64,000 nt of DNA from Mesobacillus sp. AQ2 (GCF_030122805.1 NZ_CP126080.1:3415001-3479000), one strand, 5' to 3'. Numbered from the stretch's first letter, positions 47,131 through 56,806 are shown. Made by a program: numbers and translations. Notes: generated by a model not told the origin, from the letters alone.

Positions 47131-47150
47131 ACCTCCCCCTGCTGTTATCT

Positions 47151-47603
47151 TTAAGCGCCTGTTCCCAGCACTTCAACTTTTTCTACAAATTCCATTTTTC
47201 TCAGCCTTGTCAGCATCTCGTCCATTTCGACTCTCATTTCGGTGATATTCAAGCTTAGCGTCACATTCGCCCTTCCCTGCAGAGGAATGGTCTGATGGAT
47301 GGTCAAAACATTGCAGCCAGTAGCCGCAACAGTGCTCAGCAATTCCGATAGTGTCCCAGATCGGTCTTCAAGCTGAAAAAACAGTGAAATGATCCGCTCT
47401 TTCACAACCGTATGGAACGGAAAAACAGTATCACGGTATTTGTAAAAGGCGCTCCGGCTCAAGTCGACCCTCTGGACTGCATCCCAGACCGACTCCGCTT
47501 TGCCCCGTTCAATCATTTCCTTTGCCTCAAGCGTTTTTTTCATTGCTTCCGGCAGGACATCTTCCCGAACGAGATAGAATTTTTTATCTTGATTTTCCTT
47601 CAT
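47151..47603 (-). CDS. thrR: ACT-domain regulator ThrR (formerly PheB)
   Basis: A 150-residue protein: N-terminal helix-turn-helix-like part ([27 protein letters not shown]) and C-terminal ACT domain ([28 protein letters not shown]). B. subtilis PheB is now described as ThrR, a repressor of threonine synthesis genes, despite its older link with chorismate mutase. The gene lies between obg and pheA. Confidence 0.88.
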   Translation of the reverse strand: MKENQDKKFYLVREDVLPEAMKKTLEAKEMIERGKAESVWDAVQRVDLSRSAFYKYRDTVFPFHTVVKERIISLFFQLEDRSGTLSELLSTVAATGCNVLTIHQTIPLQGRANVTLSLNITEMRVEMDEMLTRLRKMEFVEKVEVLGTGA

Positions 47604-47648
47604 CTCAAATCACCCCATCAGAATGCTTCCTACTTTAAAGAGGAAAGC

Positions 47649-47671
47649 CGATTAACCTTTTGGCTAATCGA
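47649..47671 (-). terminator. Possible terminator after obg
   Basis: On the minus strand TCGATTAGCC pairs with GGTTAATCGG around AAAA; the T-run after it is interrupted (CTTTCCTCTTT). Confidence 0.55.
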
Positions 47672-47692
47672 CTCCCTGTCACCACCTGAGGC

Positions 47693-48985
47693 CTACTCTA
47701 CGAATTCAAATTCATATTCCAGAAGCTTGACCGTATCTCCATCTTTTGCTCCTCTTTCACGGAGAGCATCATCAATACCCATGCCGCGCATCTGGCGGGC
47801 AAACCTTTGTACAGATTCATCTCTTGAAAAATCAGTCATTTTGAACAGCCTTTCTATACTGTCACCCGAGATAACAAATGTTCCATCCGGTTCGCGAGTA
47901 ATCTGGAATTCCTGTTCTGCTTTTTCATGCTTGTACATAACGCGGTTTTCGTCTTTTTCCAATACCTCTTCATCAATAAGAGGGAACTCCGGCGTCTTTT
48001 CAATCAGGTCAGCTACTGCGAATAACAATTCACGCAGGCCTTCCCTCGTCACAGCTGAAATTGGGAAAACAGGATGTTCATCCCCGACTTTTTCCTTGAA
48101 CACTTTAAGGTTCTCTTCCGCATCTGGCATGTCCATTTTATTGGCGACGATGACTTGCGGTCTTTCCGTCAGCCTTAAATTATATTCCTTCAACTCATTA
48201 TTGATTGTCAGATAATCTTCATATGGATCGCGGCCTTCCGTCGCAGCCATATCGATTACATGGATGATGACCCTTGTACGTTCGATATGACGCAGGAACT
48301 GATGTCCGAGTCCCACTCCGGAGTGCGCTCCTTCAATAAGACCTGGCAAATCAGCTAAAACAAAGCTTCTTCCGTCTTCTGTTTCAACCATGCCCAGGTT
48401 TGGAGCGATAGTCGTGAAATGATATTCAGCGATTTTCGGCCTGGCTGCTGACACAACGGATAATAATGTCGATTTTCCTACACTTGGAAAACCTACAAGC
48501 CCTACGTCGGCAAGCAGCTTTAATTCCATGATGATTTCGCGTTCCTGGCCTGGCTCCCCTTTTTCGGAAAGTTCAGGAGCCGGATTGGCAGGTGTAGCGA
48601 AACGTGAGTTGCCACGTCCGCCGCGTCCGCCTTTAGCGATGACAGCCTGCTGGCCATGCTCCACCAGGTCAGCAATGATCGCGCCAGTTTCAGCATCAGA
48701 TACGATTGTCCCTGGAGGAACCTTGACAATCATATCCTTGGAGTTTTTGCCATGCTGGTTCTTGGACATTCCGTGCTCGCCGCGCGGTGCCTTGAAATGG
48801 CGCTGGTACCTGAAGTCCATCAGCGTGCGCAGCCCTTCTTCCACCTGGAAGACTACATTTGCGCCGTTACCGCCGTCGCCGCCAGCCGGGCCGCCCTTCG
48901 GCACATATTTTTCGCGTCGGAACGCGACCATGCCATCGCCGCCGTCGCCGCCTTTTACATAAATCTTAACCTGATCGACAAACAT
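47693..48985 (-). CDS. obg: GTPase Obg
   Basis: A 430-residue essential GTPase of ribosome assembly and, in Bacillus, stress and sporulation signalling. The glycine-rich Obg fold covers residues 1-158, the G1 loop GFPSVGKST is at 165-173, NKMD forms G4, and the C-terminal OCT domain ([10 protein letters not shown] to EYEFEFVE) covers about 345-430. It follows spo0B, the classic pair in sporulating Bacillus. Confidence 0.97.
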   Translation of the reverse strand: MFVDQVKIYVKGGDGGDGMVAFRREKYVPKGGPAGGDGGNGANVVFQVEEGLRTLMDFRYQRHFKAPRGEHGMSKNQHGKNSKDMIVKVPPGTIVSDAETGAIIADLVEHGQQAVIAKGGRGGRGNSRFATPANPAPELSEKGEPGQEREIIMELKLLADVGLVGFPSVGKSTLLSVVSAARPKIAEYHFTTIAPNLGMVETEDGRSFVLADLPGLIEGAHSGVGLGHQFLRHIERTRVIIHVIDMAATEGRDPYEDYLTINNELKEYNLRLTERPQVIVANKMDMPDAEENLKVFKEKVGDEHPVFPISAVTREGLRELLFAVADLIEKTPEFPLIDEEVLEKDENRVMYKHEKAEQEFQITREPDGTFVISGDSIERLFKMTDFSRDESVQRFARQMRGMGIDDALRERGAKDGDTVKLLEYEFEFVE

Positions 48986-49034
48986 TATGTCATTACCACC
49001 TGTCTTAAATTTGTTATTCGCTTTTTATGTTTCC

Positions 49035-49574
49035 CTAGAGTGTTTCTACGAAAACTTCGATTGTCAGTTCTCCTTCAACCACGCCATCGGAAATGATTTT
49101 TATCTTGTTTCCCGGCTTCTGGTCAAGGAAGCTTTCTAAGCGATTTTTATCCTTTATTATTCCGCTAAAATCAAAAAAGAACCCGATTCCTTTCTCCTGC
49201 GGTTCAATTGTAACGGAGAGATGATTTTCCTGATATGGTTCAATTGAAGAATTCAATGTTTCAAAAAGCTGCTTAGTCCAGTCTGTCAAAAGCTGGTCAT
49301 CTAATCTGTGGAAGTTTTGGGAGTCCATAACCTCGTAGTCCAGCTGGAAATGATTACTCTCCCAATTGCAGGTTAACAATGTAGAGGCAAACTGGGGAAG
49401 ACGTAAATTTGATAGCTTTGCATCCTGCCTGGCTTCCATGATGATTTCTTCAATGATCTCTTTAGCCCGGTCCACTTTATTCAGCGATAAATTCCCTTTA
49501 ATTAATTGAAGCTTGTTCATCCAATCATGGCGCTCATGGCGCAAAACCTCGATTGTATCCCACTCTTTTTTCAT
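49035..49574 (-). CDS. spo0B: Sporulation initiation phosphotransferase Spo0B
   Basis: A 179-residue phosphorelay protein passing phosphate from Spo0F to Spo0A. The phosphorylated histidine is His16 in RHDWMNKLQLIKGNLS, on a helical hairpin that dimerises; the C-terminal part is a degenerate kinase ATPase fold (about 90-179). I use the ATG at 49574, 7 bases after GGGAG; another ATG at 49580 is too close to that site. Confidence 0.93.
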   Translation of the reverse strand: MKKEWDTIEVLRHERHDWMNKLQLIKGNLSLNKVDRAKEIIEEIIMEARQDAKLSNLRLPQFASTLLTCNWESNHFQLDYEVMDSQNFHRLDDQLLTDWTKQLFETLNSSIEPYQENHLSVTIEPQEKGIGFFFDFSGIIKDKNRLESFLDQKPGNKIKIISDGVVEGELTIEVFVETL

Positions 49575-49707
49575 ACACATACTCCCTACTCATAAGACTT
49601 GCTTGGTGTAAGTATAACAAAAAAGCCATTCTGCGTAAGCTAATTATGTATTTAAGTTAGTTGGATCCTTTTTTATTTATAGAGCACTAAGCCATAAAAC
49701 GAAAGAA

Positions 49708-49731
49708 AACCCTAACCGAAGTGGTTAGGGC
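49708..49731 (-). terminator. Terminator of rpmA
   Basis: On the minus strand GCCCTAACC pairs with GGTTAGGGT around ACTTC, followed by TTTCTTTC. It would separate rplU-prp-rpmA from spo0B-obg or cause partial read-through. Confidence 0.85.
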
Positions 49732-49742
49732 TTCTCTTTAGC

Positions 49743-50045
<303 letters not shown>

Positions 50046-50378
50046 CTACTTTTTGAAGGTTAATTTTATGTGCTTTCCGTACTCTTGTTCCATCGATTGC
50101 AATGTAATGACCATGCTTTCAAGGAGTAATTGGATTTTCTCCTGTGTCTCCTCCGGCAAATTGTCGGGAATTTCACAGCGAAGAAAACCATCGGCACCTT
50201 GTTCAATGTCTGGGGTGACACCTGTCAATCCAATAATGGAATTGACTGTCCCAATCGAGATGGTGGAAACACCTGCACAGACAATGTCGCTGCCATGGGC
50301 AGCATATCCAGCGTGGCCGCTGATTGTAAACGACTGGATGCGTCCGGATTTTGTACGATTAATCGTTGCACGAATCAT
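50046..50378 (-). CDS. prp: Ribosomal-processing cysteine protease Prp (YsxB)
   Basis: A 110-residue cysteine protease that trims the N-terminus of L27. The catalytic pair His22 (SGHAGYAAHG) and Cys34 (SDIVCAGVS) is in place. It lies between rplU and rpmA, the fixed arrangement in Firmicutes with the extended L27. Confidence 0.95.
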   Translation of the reverse strand: MIRATINRTKSGRIQSFTISGHAGYAAHGSDIVCAGVSTISIGTVNSIIGLTGVTPDIEQGADGFLRCEIPDNLPEETQEKIQLLLESMVITLQSMEQEYGKHIKLTFKK

Positions 50379-50394
50379 AGCAATCCGCCTTTAA

Positions 50395-50703
50395 TTAAGC
50401 GTTGATCTTTTCGATAACTACTTTAGTGTAAGGCTGACGATGACCTTGCTTCTTACGATTGTTCTTTTTCGCTTTGTACTTGAAAACGATGATTTTCTTT
50501 TGACGGCCATTCTTTTCAACTTTAGCAGTTACAGTTGCGCCTTCAACTACAGGGCTTCCAACTTTAACGTTCTCGCCACCAACAAAAAGAACCTTGTCAA
50601 AAGTTACAGTTTCGCCTTCAGCAGCGTTTAGCTTTTCAATGTAGATTGCTTGTCCTTCTTCTACCTTTACTTGCTTGCCGCCAGTTTCGATAATTGCGTA
50701 CAT
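50395..50703 (-). CDS. rplU: 50S ribosomal protein L21
   Basis: A 102-residue 23S rRNA-binding protein starting [18 protein letters not shown], with the RNA-binding C-terminus [19 protein letters not shown]. The ATG at 50703 follows GAGGAGGTGC; the frame is open 36 bases upstream. It heads the rplU-prp-rpmA transcript behind a structured leader. Confidence 0.97.
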   Translation of the reverse strand: MYAIIETGGKQVKVEEGQAIYIEKLNAAEGETVTFDKVLFVGGENVKVGSPVVEGATVTAKVEKNGRQKKIIVFKYKAKKNNRKKQGHRQPYTKVVIEKINA

Positions 50704-50814
50704 TCCAGTGCACCTCCTCATTAGACTCAGACTCGCCATCAGCAGGCGTTTGCAGATTGCAAAGCTTAATTACCTGTTGTGAGCGGTTGTAGCACGGGTG
50801 CTACAAACAATAAC
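50704..50814 (-). promoter_or_regulatory. L21 leader RNA of rplU
   Basis: The 110-base leader has three short hairpins on the minus strand: TTGTAGCACCCGTGCTACAA, TTTGCAATCTGCAAA, and GCCTGCTGATGGC. This layout and its place upstream of rplU match the L21 leader of Bacillales, thought to mediate autoregulation by ribosomal protein. Confidence 0.78.
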
Positions 50815-50820
50815 ATTAAA

Positions 50821-50850
50821 ATACTATCATATGCCGAGCAAAAGTGTCAA
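50821..50850 (-). promoter_or_regulatory. Sigma-A promoter of rplU-prp-rpmA
   Basis: TTGACA (50850-50845) and TAGTAT (50826-50821), 18-base spacer, with an extended -10 TGA just before. Confidence 0.78.
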
Positions 50851-50868
50851 CATATAATCCATGTTCTT

Positions 50869-52341
50869 TTAATGGCCAGCTTTGGTTCGATCCTGTTCTG
50901 TCGAAGCACCAGCCTGAAGAATTTCAAAAAAAGGTCTCGCCGCGTCTGACACCGAGAATTTTATCTTATAACCAAGCGCTTTTTCAAGCCTCAATTTATG
51001 GATATCAGCTTCACCGGAAAAATGGCGAATCACTTCATCAGTAGCGGAAATAAGCATTTCTTCGTAATCGGAATTTTTATATTCCCACAGCTCACGCTCA
51101 AGCTTGTAAGCCACTGTTTCCGAGCTGAGCACCTGCCCCGTTCCTCCGCATGTCCCGCATTTTTCCGTCAGTGTCTCGGCCACTGACTGCTTTGTCTTCT
51201 TCCTTGTCAGCTGAAGGATGCCAAGTTCAGTAAAACCGACAATCCGGCTGCGGCGATCATCATGGATCAGTTCTTTCTGAATGGCTTTCAACACCTTGTC
51301 ACGCTCTCCGCTATTCTTCATATCGATGAAATCAATCAGAATGATGCCAGCCAGATCCCGGAGCCTGATCTGTCGTGCTGCTTCCACTGCCGCCTTTATA
51401 TTCGTTTTTATGACCGTGTCACGCAAATCCGTTTTTCCTGAAAACTTCCCCGTGTTCACATCAATCATCGTCAGCGCCTCACCCTGGTCGATAACCATGT
51501 AGGCGCCTTTATCCAGCCAGACGACTCGCTTCAGCAGCCGCTCAATCTCCGGCTCGATTTTATAAAAAGAAAAAACAGGTTCTTTTCCATTATAAAATTC
51601 AAGCTCAACCCCTTCTGGAACATGGAGGTCAATTTTCTTCTTGAATTCAAGACAGTCCACGATGACAGTTCCATTTTTAACAGCTGCCAGTGCGGACAAT
51701 GCCTGTTCAAAAAAATAATCCCGGCTAAAAACAAGACCTGGCTTTTTCATTCCTGAAGCAGACTTTTCTAATTCAGCATACAGGCTTCGCTGCTGATCGA
51801 GCTCCCTGATTATCACTTCTTCTTGCTGGTTCAGGCTTTCAGTCCGGAAAATGAGTCCTTCTTCATCCGTTTTTACCTGGCTCGCAAATTCTTTCCATCT
51901 GGCTCTCGTTTCACTGGAATCTGCCTTTTTGGAAACAGCTATGTATTTGCCCCTCGGCATATAGACAATATTCTCTCCCGGCAGTTCGATGACCCCTGTC
52001 AGTCTTGCTCCTTTGGTCCCGGCCGCATCCTTTTCCACCTGCACTAGCAGCTTTTCGCCCTGATGGACATAAGATCCAAGCGGGATATTCGCTTTGTTTT
52101 CCTTGTCTGACAGAACATAGGAAGATAGCTTGTCTTTTTGTAAAAATCCGCTTGTTCCTTCGCCAAAGTTGACGAACGCCGCATTCATTCCCGGAATCAC
52201 TTTTTCGACAATACCAAGATAAATATTTCCGACCAGCGATTGCTGGCCCGGCTGCTCGATATATATTTTTTCAACTTCACCATTTTTAACCAAAGCGAAG
52301 CGCTTCTCTCTTAAATTTGCATTGATGATTAACTGGTCCAT
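50869..52341 (-). CDS. rng: Ribonuclease E/G family protein
   Basis: A 490-residue endoribonuclease of the RNase E/G type. An N-terminal S1 domain (NIYLGIVEKVIPGMNAAFVNFG) is followed by the catalytic core with the magnesium aspartates in LTMIDVNTGKF and GIILIDFIDM, and the zinc-link CGTCGGTG near residue 398. B. subtilis lacks RNase E/G and uses RNase Y, but many other Bacillaceae carry one. It lies between spoIVFB and rplU. Confidence 0.93.
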   Translation of the reverse strand: MDQLIINANLREKRFALVKNGEVEKIYIEQPGQQSLVGNIYLGIVEKVIPGMNAAFVNFGEGTSGFLQKDKLSSYVLSDKENKANIPLGSYVHQGEKLLVQVEKDAAGTKGARLTGVIELPGENIVYMPRGKYIAVSKKADSSETRARWKEFASQVKTDEEGLIFRTESLNQQEEVIIRELDQQRSLYAELEKSASGMKKPGLVFSRDYFFEQALSALAAVKNGTVIVDCLEFKKKIDLHVPEGVELEFYNGKEPVFSFYKIEPEIERLLKRVVWLDKGAYMVIDQGEALTMIDVNTGKFSGKTDLRDTVIKTNIKAAVEAARQIRLRDLAGIILIDFIDMKNSGERDKVLKAIQKELIHDDRRSRIVGFTELGILQLTRKKTKQSVAETLTEKCGTCGGTGQVLSSETVAYKLERELWEYKNSDYEEMLISATDEVIRHFSGEADIHKLRLEKALGYKIKFSVSDAARPFFEILQAGASTEQDRTKAGH

Positions 52342-52366
52342 CGTTTCTCCCTACTCACAAAAAATA

Positions 52367-52389
52367 CAGCGCAAAAGGTGTCTGCGCTG
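52367..52389 (-). terminator. Terminator of spoIVFB
   Basis: On the minus strand CAGCGC pairs with GCGCTG around an 11-base loop, followed by TATTTTTTG. Confidence 0.75.
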
Positions 52390-52405
52390 CATTCATTATC
52401 CTATT

Positions 52406-53272
52406 TTAATAGGTGTAAAGCAAATCTCCTATTTTGGCGGTCAGTAATTTTTCACTGAAGAAAGCATGGAGCAATTCATTCTCGTCAATCACCATTTCCT
52501 TTCCATTCTGCTGCTTGACGATGATCGGATGCTTGCAGCCGCGCTGGAACCTTTCGAGCACATGGCCGACCATTTCATTCTCACTGGTATTGATGGGTTT
52601 CAGCTCGCGCAAATCCACTTGCTTGCCATAGTGTCTTTCCATCAAGAAGCGCATGAATGTAAAGCGCCGCTGCTTCCATTCAAAATACAGCGAAAATGCC
52701 AGGAAGCCTATGATGACCCAGACATTCAACGTCTGCGGTGCGATGAACAGCAGGGAAGCAGAAAAGATCAGCAGCGCTGCAACTGAACCATATAAGGTAC
52801 GCAGATGGGCTTCCTGGAAAGAGGTGTTCATCGATAGCAGAATGAACATCAGCTTCCCGCCGTCCAATGGCCAAATCGGTATGAGGTTGAAGACCAGGAT
52901 CATCAGATTATACTCCATGAACAACGTATGCCATTTTTCGGGGAAAACCCCTGCGATGAAGAACAAATAGGAAAGCCCCAACATCCAGACATGCTGTAAT
53001 GGTCCTGCGAGCACGACAACCAGTTCTTCTTTTAGCGGCCTGTTCCCATGCTCATCCACCTCAGCGACACCGCCAAATGGCAGCAAGGCGATTTTCTTGA
53101 TTCTCCACGAAAAAAAAGAGGCTGCAGCACCATGTCCCATTTCATGAACAAAAATTATCAGCAGCACCATCATCAGCTCTATAAAATGCGCAGTCGCAAC
53201 AGCAAGGGCGATGACCACCCAGAGTAAAGGATGAATCTGTACTTTCCGCAATAATTCAAAGTTTTTATTCAA
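52406..53272 (-). CDS. spoIVFB: SpoIVFB intramembrane metalloprotease (pro-sigma-K processing)
   Basis: A 288-residue site-2 protease that cuts pro-sigma-K in the mother cell. The zinc motif HEMGH is at 43-47 in the second helix and the third ligand Asp137 is in WPLDGGKL. A C-terminal cytoplasmic CBS-like domain (about 200-288) senses ATP in B. subtilis. It overlaps the end of spoIVFA by 8 bases; the two make one complex with BofA. Confidence 0.95.
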   Translation of the reverse strand: MNKNFELLRKVQIHPLLWVVIALAVATAHFIELMMVLLIIFVHEMGHGAAASFFSWRIKKIALLPFGGVAEVDEHGNRPLKEELVVVLAGPLQHVWMLGLSYLFFIAGVFPEKWHTLFMEYNLMILVFNLIPIWPLDGGKLMFILLSMNTSFQEAHLRTLYGSVAALLIFSASLLFIAPQTLNVWVIIGFLAFSLYFEWKQRRFTFMRFLMERHYGKQVDLRELKPINTSENEMVGHVLERFQRGCKHPIIVKQQNGKEMVIDENELLHAFFSEKLLTAKIGDLLYTY

Positions 53273-54041
53273 ACTTGATCACCTGGACGGGATCGACGAA
53301 ATCATCCCCTTTTTTAATAGCGAAATAAAATGAACCTTTAAGACCGTCCTCGCTGTCCATCGCTGTTCCCACCTTCGCACCTTTGGAAATGTACTCATAA
53401 AGATTCACATCAATTTTGTCCAGGTTCCCATACCAGGTTTCACTCTTGTCCCCATGTTGGACAATCACCGTTTTACCAAATCCCTCTTTCATGCCGACAA
53501 AATGGACAAGGCCTTCATTCATCGCCTCAACACCCGCACCCTTGCCAATTTCAATCATGATCCTCTGTCCATTGTCGCCAAAATCCTCAAGAATCTTCCC
53601 AGAGGCAGGAAGCGCATATTGGCTGCCAGATGCAACCTCATTCTCGCTATCTTCATCAGCATTTTTTGCCGGAAGAAGTGCCAATGGCTTGCCAAATTGA
53701 TCCTCATACCAATCTGAAACAGCAGCAAACTGGAACTCCTGCTCCATCGTATGATTCACGTATTGCTGGACCGACACAGCTTTTTCAGAAGGGCTCCGGT
53801 AAATAATCGCCACAATCAAAACAAGGCAAGCAGATGCAAGCACCTTGAACAAAAACACTTCCTTCTTGAATAACGGATGGCCCCCTTCCCCTGGACCCAT
53901 ATCATAGGATGGGAGCCTGTCAAAACCATGCCGTTCTTCCTCCGTAGAGAAAAAACGGTTATGGTTCGTTTTCTCCATCCTCTCCCGCTCCCGTTTCCGC
54001 TTCATCATCCTTCTTCGTATATCGTCAGCTCTCGAGTTCAT
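53265..54041 (-). CDS. spoIVFA: SpoIVFA, regulator of the SpoIVFB complex
   Basis: A 258-residue membrane protein that holds SpoIVFB inactive until cleaved by forespore SpoIVB. It has a charged cytoplasmic N-terminus (about 1-68), one membrane helix (FLFKVLASACLVLIVAIIYR) and an extracytoplasmic LytM-like domain (GQRIMIEIGKGAGVEAMNEGLVHFVG, YGNLDKIDVNLYEYISKGAKVG) lacking a full metal site. A sigma-E-like promoter lies 40 bases upstream. Confidence 0.92.
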   Translation of the reverse strand: MNSRADDIRRRMMKRKRERERMEKTNHNRFFSTEEERHGFDRLPSYDMGPGEGGHPLFKKEVFLFKVLASACLVLIVAIIYRSPSEKAVSVQQYVNHTMEQEFQFAAVSDWYEDQFGKPLALLPAKNADEDSENEVASGSQYALPASGKILEDFGDNGQRIMIEIGKGAGVEAMNEGLVHFVGMKEGFGKTVIVQHGDKSETWYGNLDKIDVNLYEYISKGAKVGTAMDSEDGLKGSFYFAIKKGDDFVDPVQVIKFE

Positions 54042-54080
54042 CCAATCCCCACCAATCCCCTTGTACTCAATGTTAGTACA

Positions 54081-54110
54081 AGTTTATGACCTGTCCCACA
54101 AGAGTATGAC
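54081..54110 (-). promoter_or_regulatory. Putative sigma-E promoter of spoIVFA-spoIVFB
   Basis: GTCATACT (54110-54103) and CATAAACT (54088-54081), 14-base spacer, close to the sigma-E consensus GTCATATT and CATACAAT. spoIVFAB is sigma-E controlled in B. subtilis. Confidence 0.7.
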
Positions 54111-54235
54111 ATTTTTGGGGGAATGGAAGGCTTAGAAAATTCAATAACCAATATCAATTCACAGTTTTTCTGCTGGAGACCCTTTGGGTAAGAAAAGTGG
54201 GTTGACTCTGACACTTTTCATAATAGAAACCATTA

Positions 54236-54396
54236 TGGTTGCTACCGTAATCCAGCCACTTGCTCTCTTTTGGGCGGAGAACTGGTTGTGCTGCTACCAT
54301 ATTTCCACCACTTGTCTTTTTTCGGGCGGAGAATTGGTTGTGCTGCGACCGTATTCCGGCCACTTGTCCTTTTTCGGGGGGAGAACTGGTTCTAGC
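54236..54396. repeat. 52-bp tandem array C (three copies)
   Basis: CCACTTG recurs at 54256, 54308 and 54360, each 52 bases apart, in units with GCTACCGTAATCC and TTTTCGGGCGGAGAACTGG. The parts ACCGTA, CCGG and TCTTTTTCGGGC are shared in order with array B, so the two are related. With the spoIVFA promoter and minD terminator it fills the 430-base gap between spoIVFA and minD. Confidence 0.88.
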
Positions 54397-54421
54397 TGAG
54401 GACTACTCCCCACAAAAGTAA

Positions 54422-54466
54422 AAAGCACCTACTGTCCCGTGATAGCCGGGAGGAAGCAGGTGCTTT
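54422..54466 (-). terminator. Terminator of minD
   Basis: AAAGCACCT (54422-54430) and AGGTGCTTT (54458-54466) form the stem with an inner CCCGGC/GGG pairing; TTTTTACTTTTG follows on the minus strand. Confidence 0.82.
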
Positions 54467-54470
54467 ATAT

Positions 54471-55274
54471 TTAGCGTACACCAAAGAATTTCTTGATCTT
54501 CGAAAATACGCCTTTGCTTTCAGTATCAAGCTGTTGCAATGGTACGGATTCGCCGAGGATCCTTCGGGCAATGTTCCTGTAAGCGATGGAAGCTTTGCTG
54601 TTTGGATTCAGTGCGATTGGTTCGCCGTGATTGGATGCTTTGATGACTTCATCATCATCCGCTACGATCCCTATGAGATCGATGGATAAATGTGTGGTGA
54701 TTTCATCGACATCAAGCATGTCGCCATTTTTCATCATATGGCTGCGGATCCTGTTGATGACCAGTTTCGGCGATTCAACATTCTCTTCTTTTTCTAGCAG
54801 GCCGATGATCCTGTCAGCGTCCCTTACAGCCGAAACTTCAGGTGTAGTGACAACGATTGCCTTGTCTGCACCGGCAACAGCATTCTTATAGCCTTGCTCG
54901 ATTCCAGCCGGGCAGTCGATGACGATATAATCATAATCCTGCTTAAGTTCATTGACCAATTTCCTCATTTGCTCAGGCTGGACCGCTGTTTTGTCACTTG
55001 TCTGTGCAGCTGGAAGCAAATAAAGGTGATCATCGAAGCGCTTGTCTTTTACAAGTGCCTGATGGATTTTACATCTGCCCTCAATGACATCGACAAGATC
55101 ATAAATGATGCGGTTTTCAAGTCCCATGACAACGTCCAGGTTGCGCAACCCAATATCTGTGTCAATCAGACAGACTCTTTTGCCTTGAAGGGCCAAAGCT
55201 GTACCTATATTGGCAGAGGTTGTCGTTTTGCCGACCCCGCCTTTTCCGGATGTAATTACAATCGCTTCTCCCAC
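54471..55274 (-). CDS. minD: Septum site-determining ATPase MinD
   Basis: A 267-residue ParA/MinD ATPase with the deviant Walker A SGKGGVGKTT (9-18), switch DCPAGIEQGY, and the C-terminal amphipathic membrane helix (GVFSKIKKFFGVR). With MinC it blocks Z-ring assembly at poles. It lies 2 bases after minC. Confidence 0.97.
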   Translation of the reverse strand: MGEAIVITSGKGGVGKTTTSANIGTALALQGKRVCLIDTDIGLRNLDVVMGLENRIIYDLVDVIEGRCKIHQALVKDKRFDDHLYLLPAAQTSDKTAVQPEQMRKLVNELKQDYDYIVIDCPAGIEQGYKNAVAGADKAIVVTTPEVSAVRDADRIIGLLEKEENVESPKLVINRIRSHMMKNGDMLDVDEITTHLSIDLIGIVADDDEVIKASNHGEPIALNPNSKASIAYRNIARRILGESVPLQQLDTESKGVFSKIKKFFGVR

Positions 55275-55276
55275 TT

Positions 55277-55957
55277 TTAAAGGCCTCCTTCGAATCTAGT
55301 TAAATTAGGTCTTTTTTTCATTAAAACTTGCAATCTATCAACAACGATTTGCTTTGTATCTGATATGTACGCACATTCCATTGCACGATTTTCGTCCTCA
55401 GGCACCTCGTCCGGAGCGCGATTTATGCAGTCACTGATCCTAAGCTGCGAAGGCTTCATGACAGAAGCAGCAATCACTGCTTCATCATTGCCGGCCGAAC
55501 CTGCATGTGCAATCCCTTTTAACGCACCCATGACAAATATATTTCCGGTAGCCTTGACTGTTCCCCCGGGATTAACATCACCAATGAGCAGCAAGTCACC
55601 CGTTATTTCAAGGACCTGGCCTGAGCGGATTACCTTGGCAACCGGAACGATTTCCGTTTCCTGGCGAAGTTTTTCGGCTTCATCCCTGGAAATGACATTC
55701 GTCTCAAGGTCATCAACGATCAAATTCCTCTTTTGCCGGATCAAGTCTTTCAGCTCTTCTTCCTGGGTCTTCGTAAGGTATCTGTTCCCTACCTTCACCT
55801 TAACAGAAAGCAGCTGCTGCTCCTCCTGGACACGAGTGGAATTCGATAACTTCCTCTCCAACTCTTTTTTCAAGTCGTCATAAGAACAAGTATCATCCAA
55901 ATGGAGCGTAAGACCGTCTTTTGTCCCTTTAATTGTCACATTTTGTGTTTTCTTCAT
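55277..55957 (-). CDS. minC: Septum site-determining protein MinC
   Basis: A 226-residue FtsZ inhibitor. The N-domain ([20 protein letters not shown]) binds FtsZ; the C-domain beta-helix ([36 protein letters not shown]) binds MinD. Full length. Last-but-one gene of the mreBCD-minCD order; a palindromic repeat separates it from mreD. Confidence 0.96.
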   Translation of the reverse strand: MKKTQNVTIKGTKDGLTLHLDDTCSYDDLKKELERKLSNSTRVQEEQQLLSVKVKVGNRYLTKTQEEELKDLIRQKRNLIVDDLETNVISRDEAEKLRQETEIVPVAKVIRSGQVLEITGDLLLIGDVNPGGTVKATGNIFVMGALKGIAHAGSAGNDEAVIAASVMKPSQLRISDCINRAPDEVPEDENRAMECAYISDTKQIVVDRLQVLMKKRPNLTRFEGGL

Positions 55958-55975
55958 ACTGGATGTTCACCTCAA

Positions 55976-56110
55976 ACGAAAAGCGCAAGCACCTTGGTAC
56001 CTCGACGAGTGTTAGAAGGCCTACCACTGAAGTCGTTCTTTGACTTCAATGATTGGATTGAAACGTCTCGAAGGGCTAGGCGCTGGAGCTAGACACTAAT
56101 CTAAGTGTAA
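55976..56110. repeat. Dispersed palindromic element, copy 3
   Basis: Starts AAACGAAAAGCGCAAGC and includes CACTGAAGTC and GACTTCAATG around a 7-base loop, then CGTCTCGAAGGGCTAGGCGC and GGAGCTAGACACTAATCTAAG. It is more diverged than copy 1 but keeps the central hairpin. It lies between mreD and minC inside the presumed mreBCD-minCD transcript. Confidence 0.82.
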
Positions 56111-56170
56111 AAGTAAAACTTAAAACGCAAGACAATTGTCTGCTAAAAAAATAAATTTCATATAGTACCT

Positions 56171-56203
56171 AAAAGGAATTCGACAATCGCCTGCCAAATT
56201 CCT
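56171..56203 (-). terminator. Weak hairpin after mreD
   Basis: AAGGAATT pairs with AATTCCTT around a 16-base loop with TTTTAGG after it on the minus strand. Loop size and AT content make termination doubtful. The remaining bases from 56204 to 56287 show nothing I can name. Confidence 0.4.
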
Positions 56204-56287
56204 TTATTTCCATATCCATGATTGCTTTTTTCTTCATAATGCTTCTATTCCATGGTAAAGTCCCTTTGAAATCTCCGTATGGATCCC

Positions 56288-56806
56288 TTAATCATGCCTG
56301 AGTCTGTCTGCGGCGTTCTCGAATTGCTTTTTGAACGGATAGGCAGCCAAAATGATAAAGGCCAGATTCAAAATCAAGGTAGGGACTAGTCTTATTTTAA
56401 CATAGGTCGAAAAGTCCAGGTCAGTAATTTTTATTAACAGCATCATCTCATAGACCCCGAGTTCCAATAACGCAATCCCCAGAAGAGACAGGATGGAAAC
56501 AACCAGCACATTGGTTTGAAGAATCCTGATCATGTATGTGAACAAATAGGCAATGACCGGAAACATGAAAAGATAAATCCCGATAATTTCTGTGTATACT
56601 AGATCAAAAAGCAGTCCAAAAATGATTCCGTACAGAATTCCATGTTTCGGACTCAGATATGCGGTAAGAAACAAAATCCCAGCCATCAGGAAATGCGGCA
56701 CGAGGATACGGTCACTATTAAATAATTCAGCTGGCAGCAGTTCAACAAACAAACTTTCCAGAATGAATAAGAAAACGAAAAGCGCGGGGAGCAGGAAACG
56801 GATCAA
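56288..56806 (-). CDS. mreD: Rod shape-determining protein MreD
   Basis: A 172-residue membrane protein with five to six helices and short loops (FLTAYLSPKHGILYGIIFGLLFDL). It links the elongation machinery to MreB and MreC. The start overlaps the mreC stop by 4 bases. Confidence 0.95.
   Translation of the reverse strand: MIRFLLPALFVFLFILESLFVELLPAELFNSDRILVPHFLMAGILFLTAYLSPKHGILYGIIFGLLFDLVYTEIIGIYLFMFPVIAYLFTYMIRILQTNVLVVSILSLLGIALLELGVYEMMLLIKITDLDFSTYVKIRLVPTLILNLAFIILAAYPFKKQFENAADRLRHD

Noticed and set aside
54154..54399. Short frames on both strands in array C
   Set aside because: Products of the repeat; no start signal and no conserved protein pattern.
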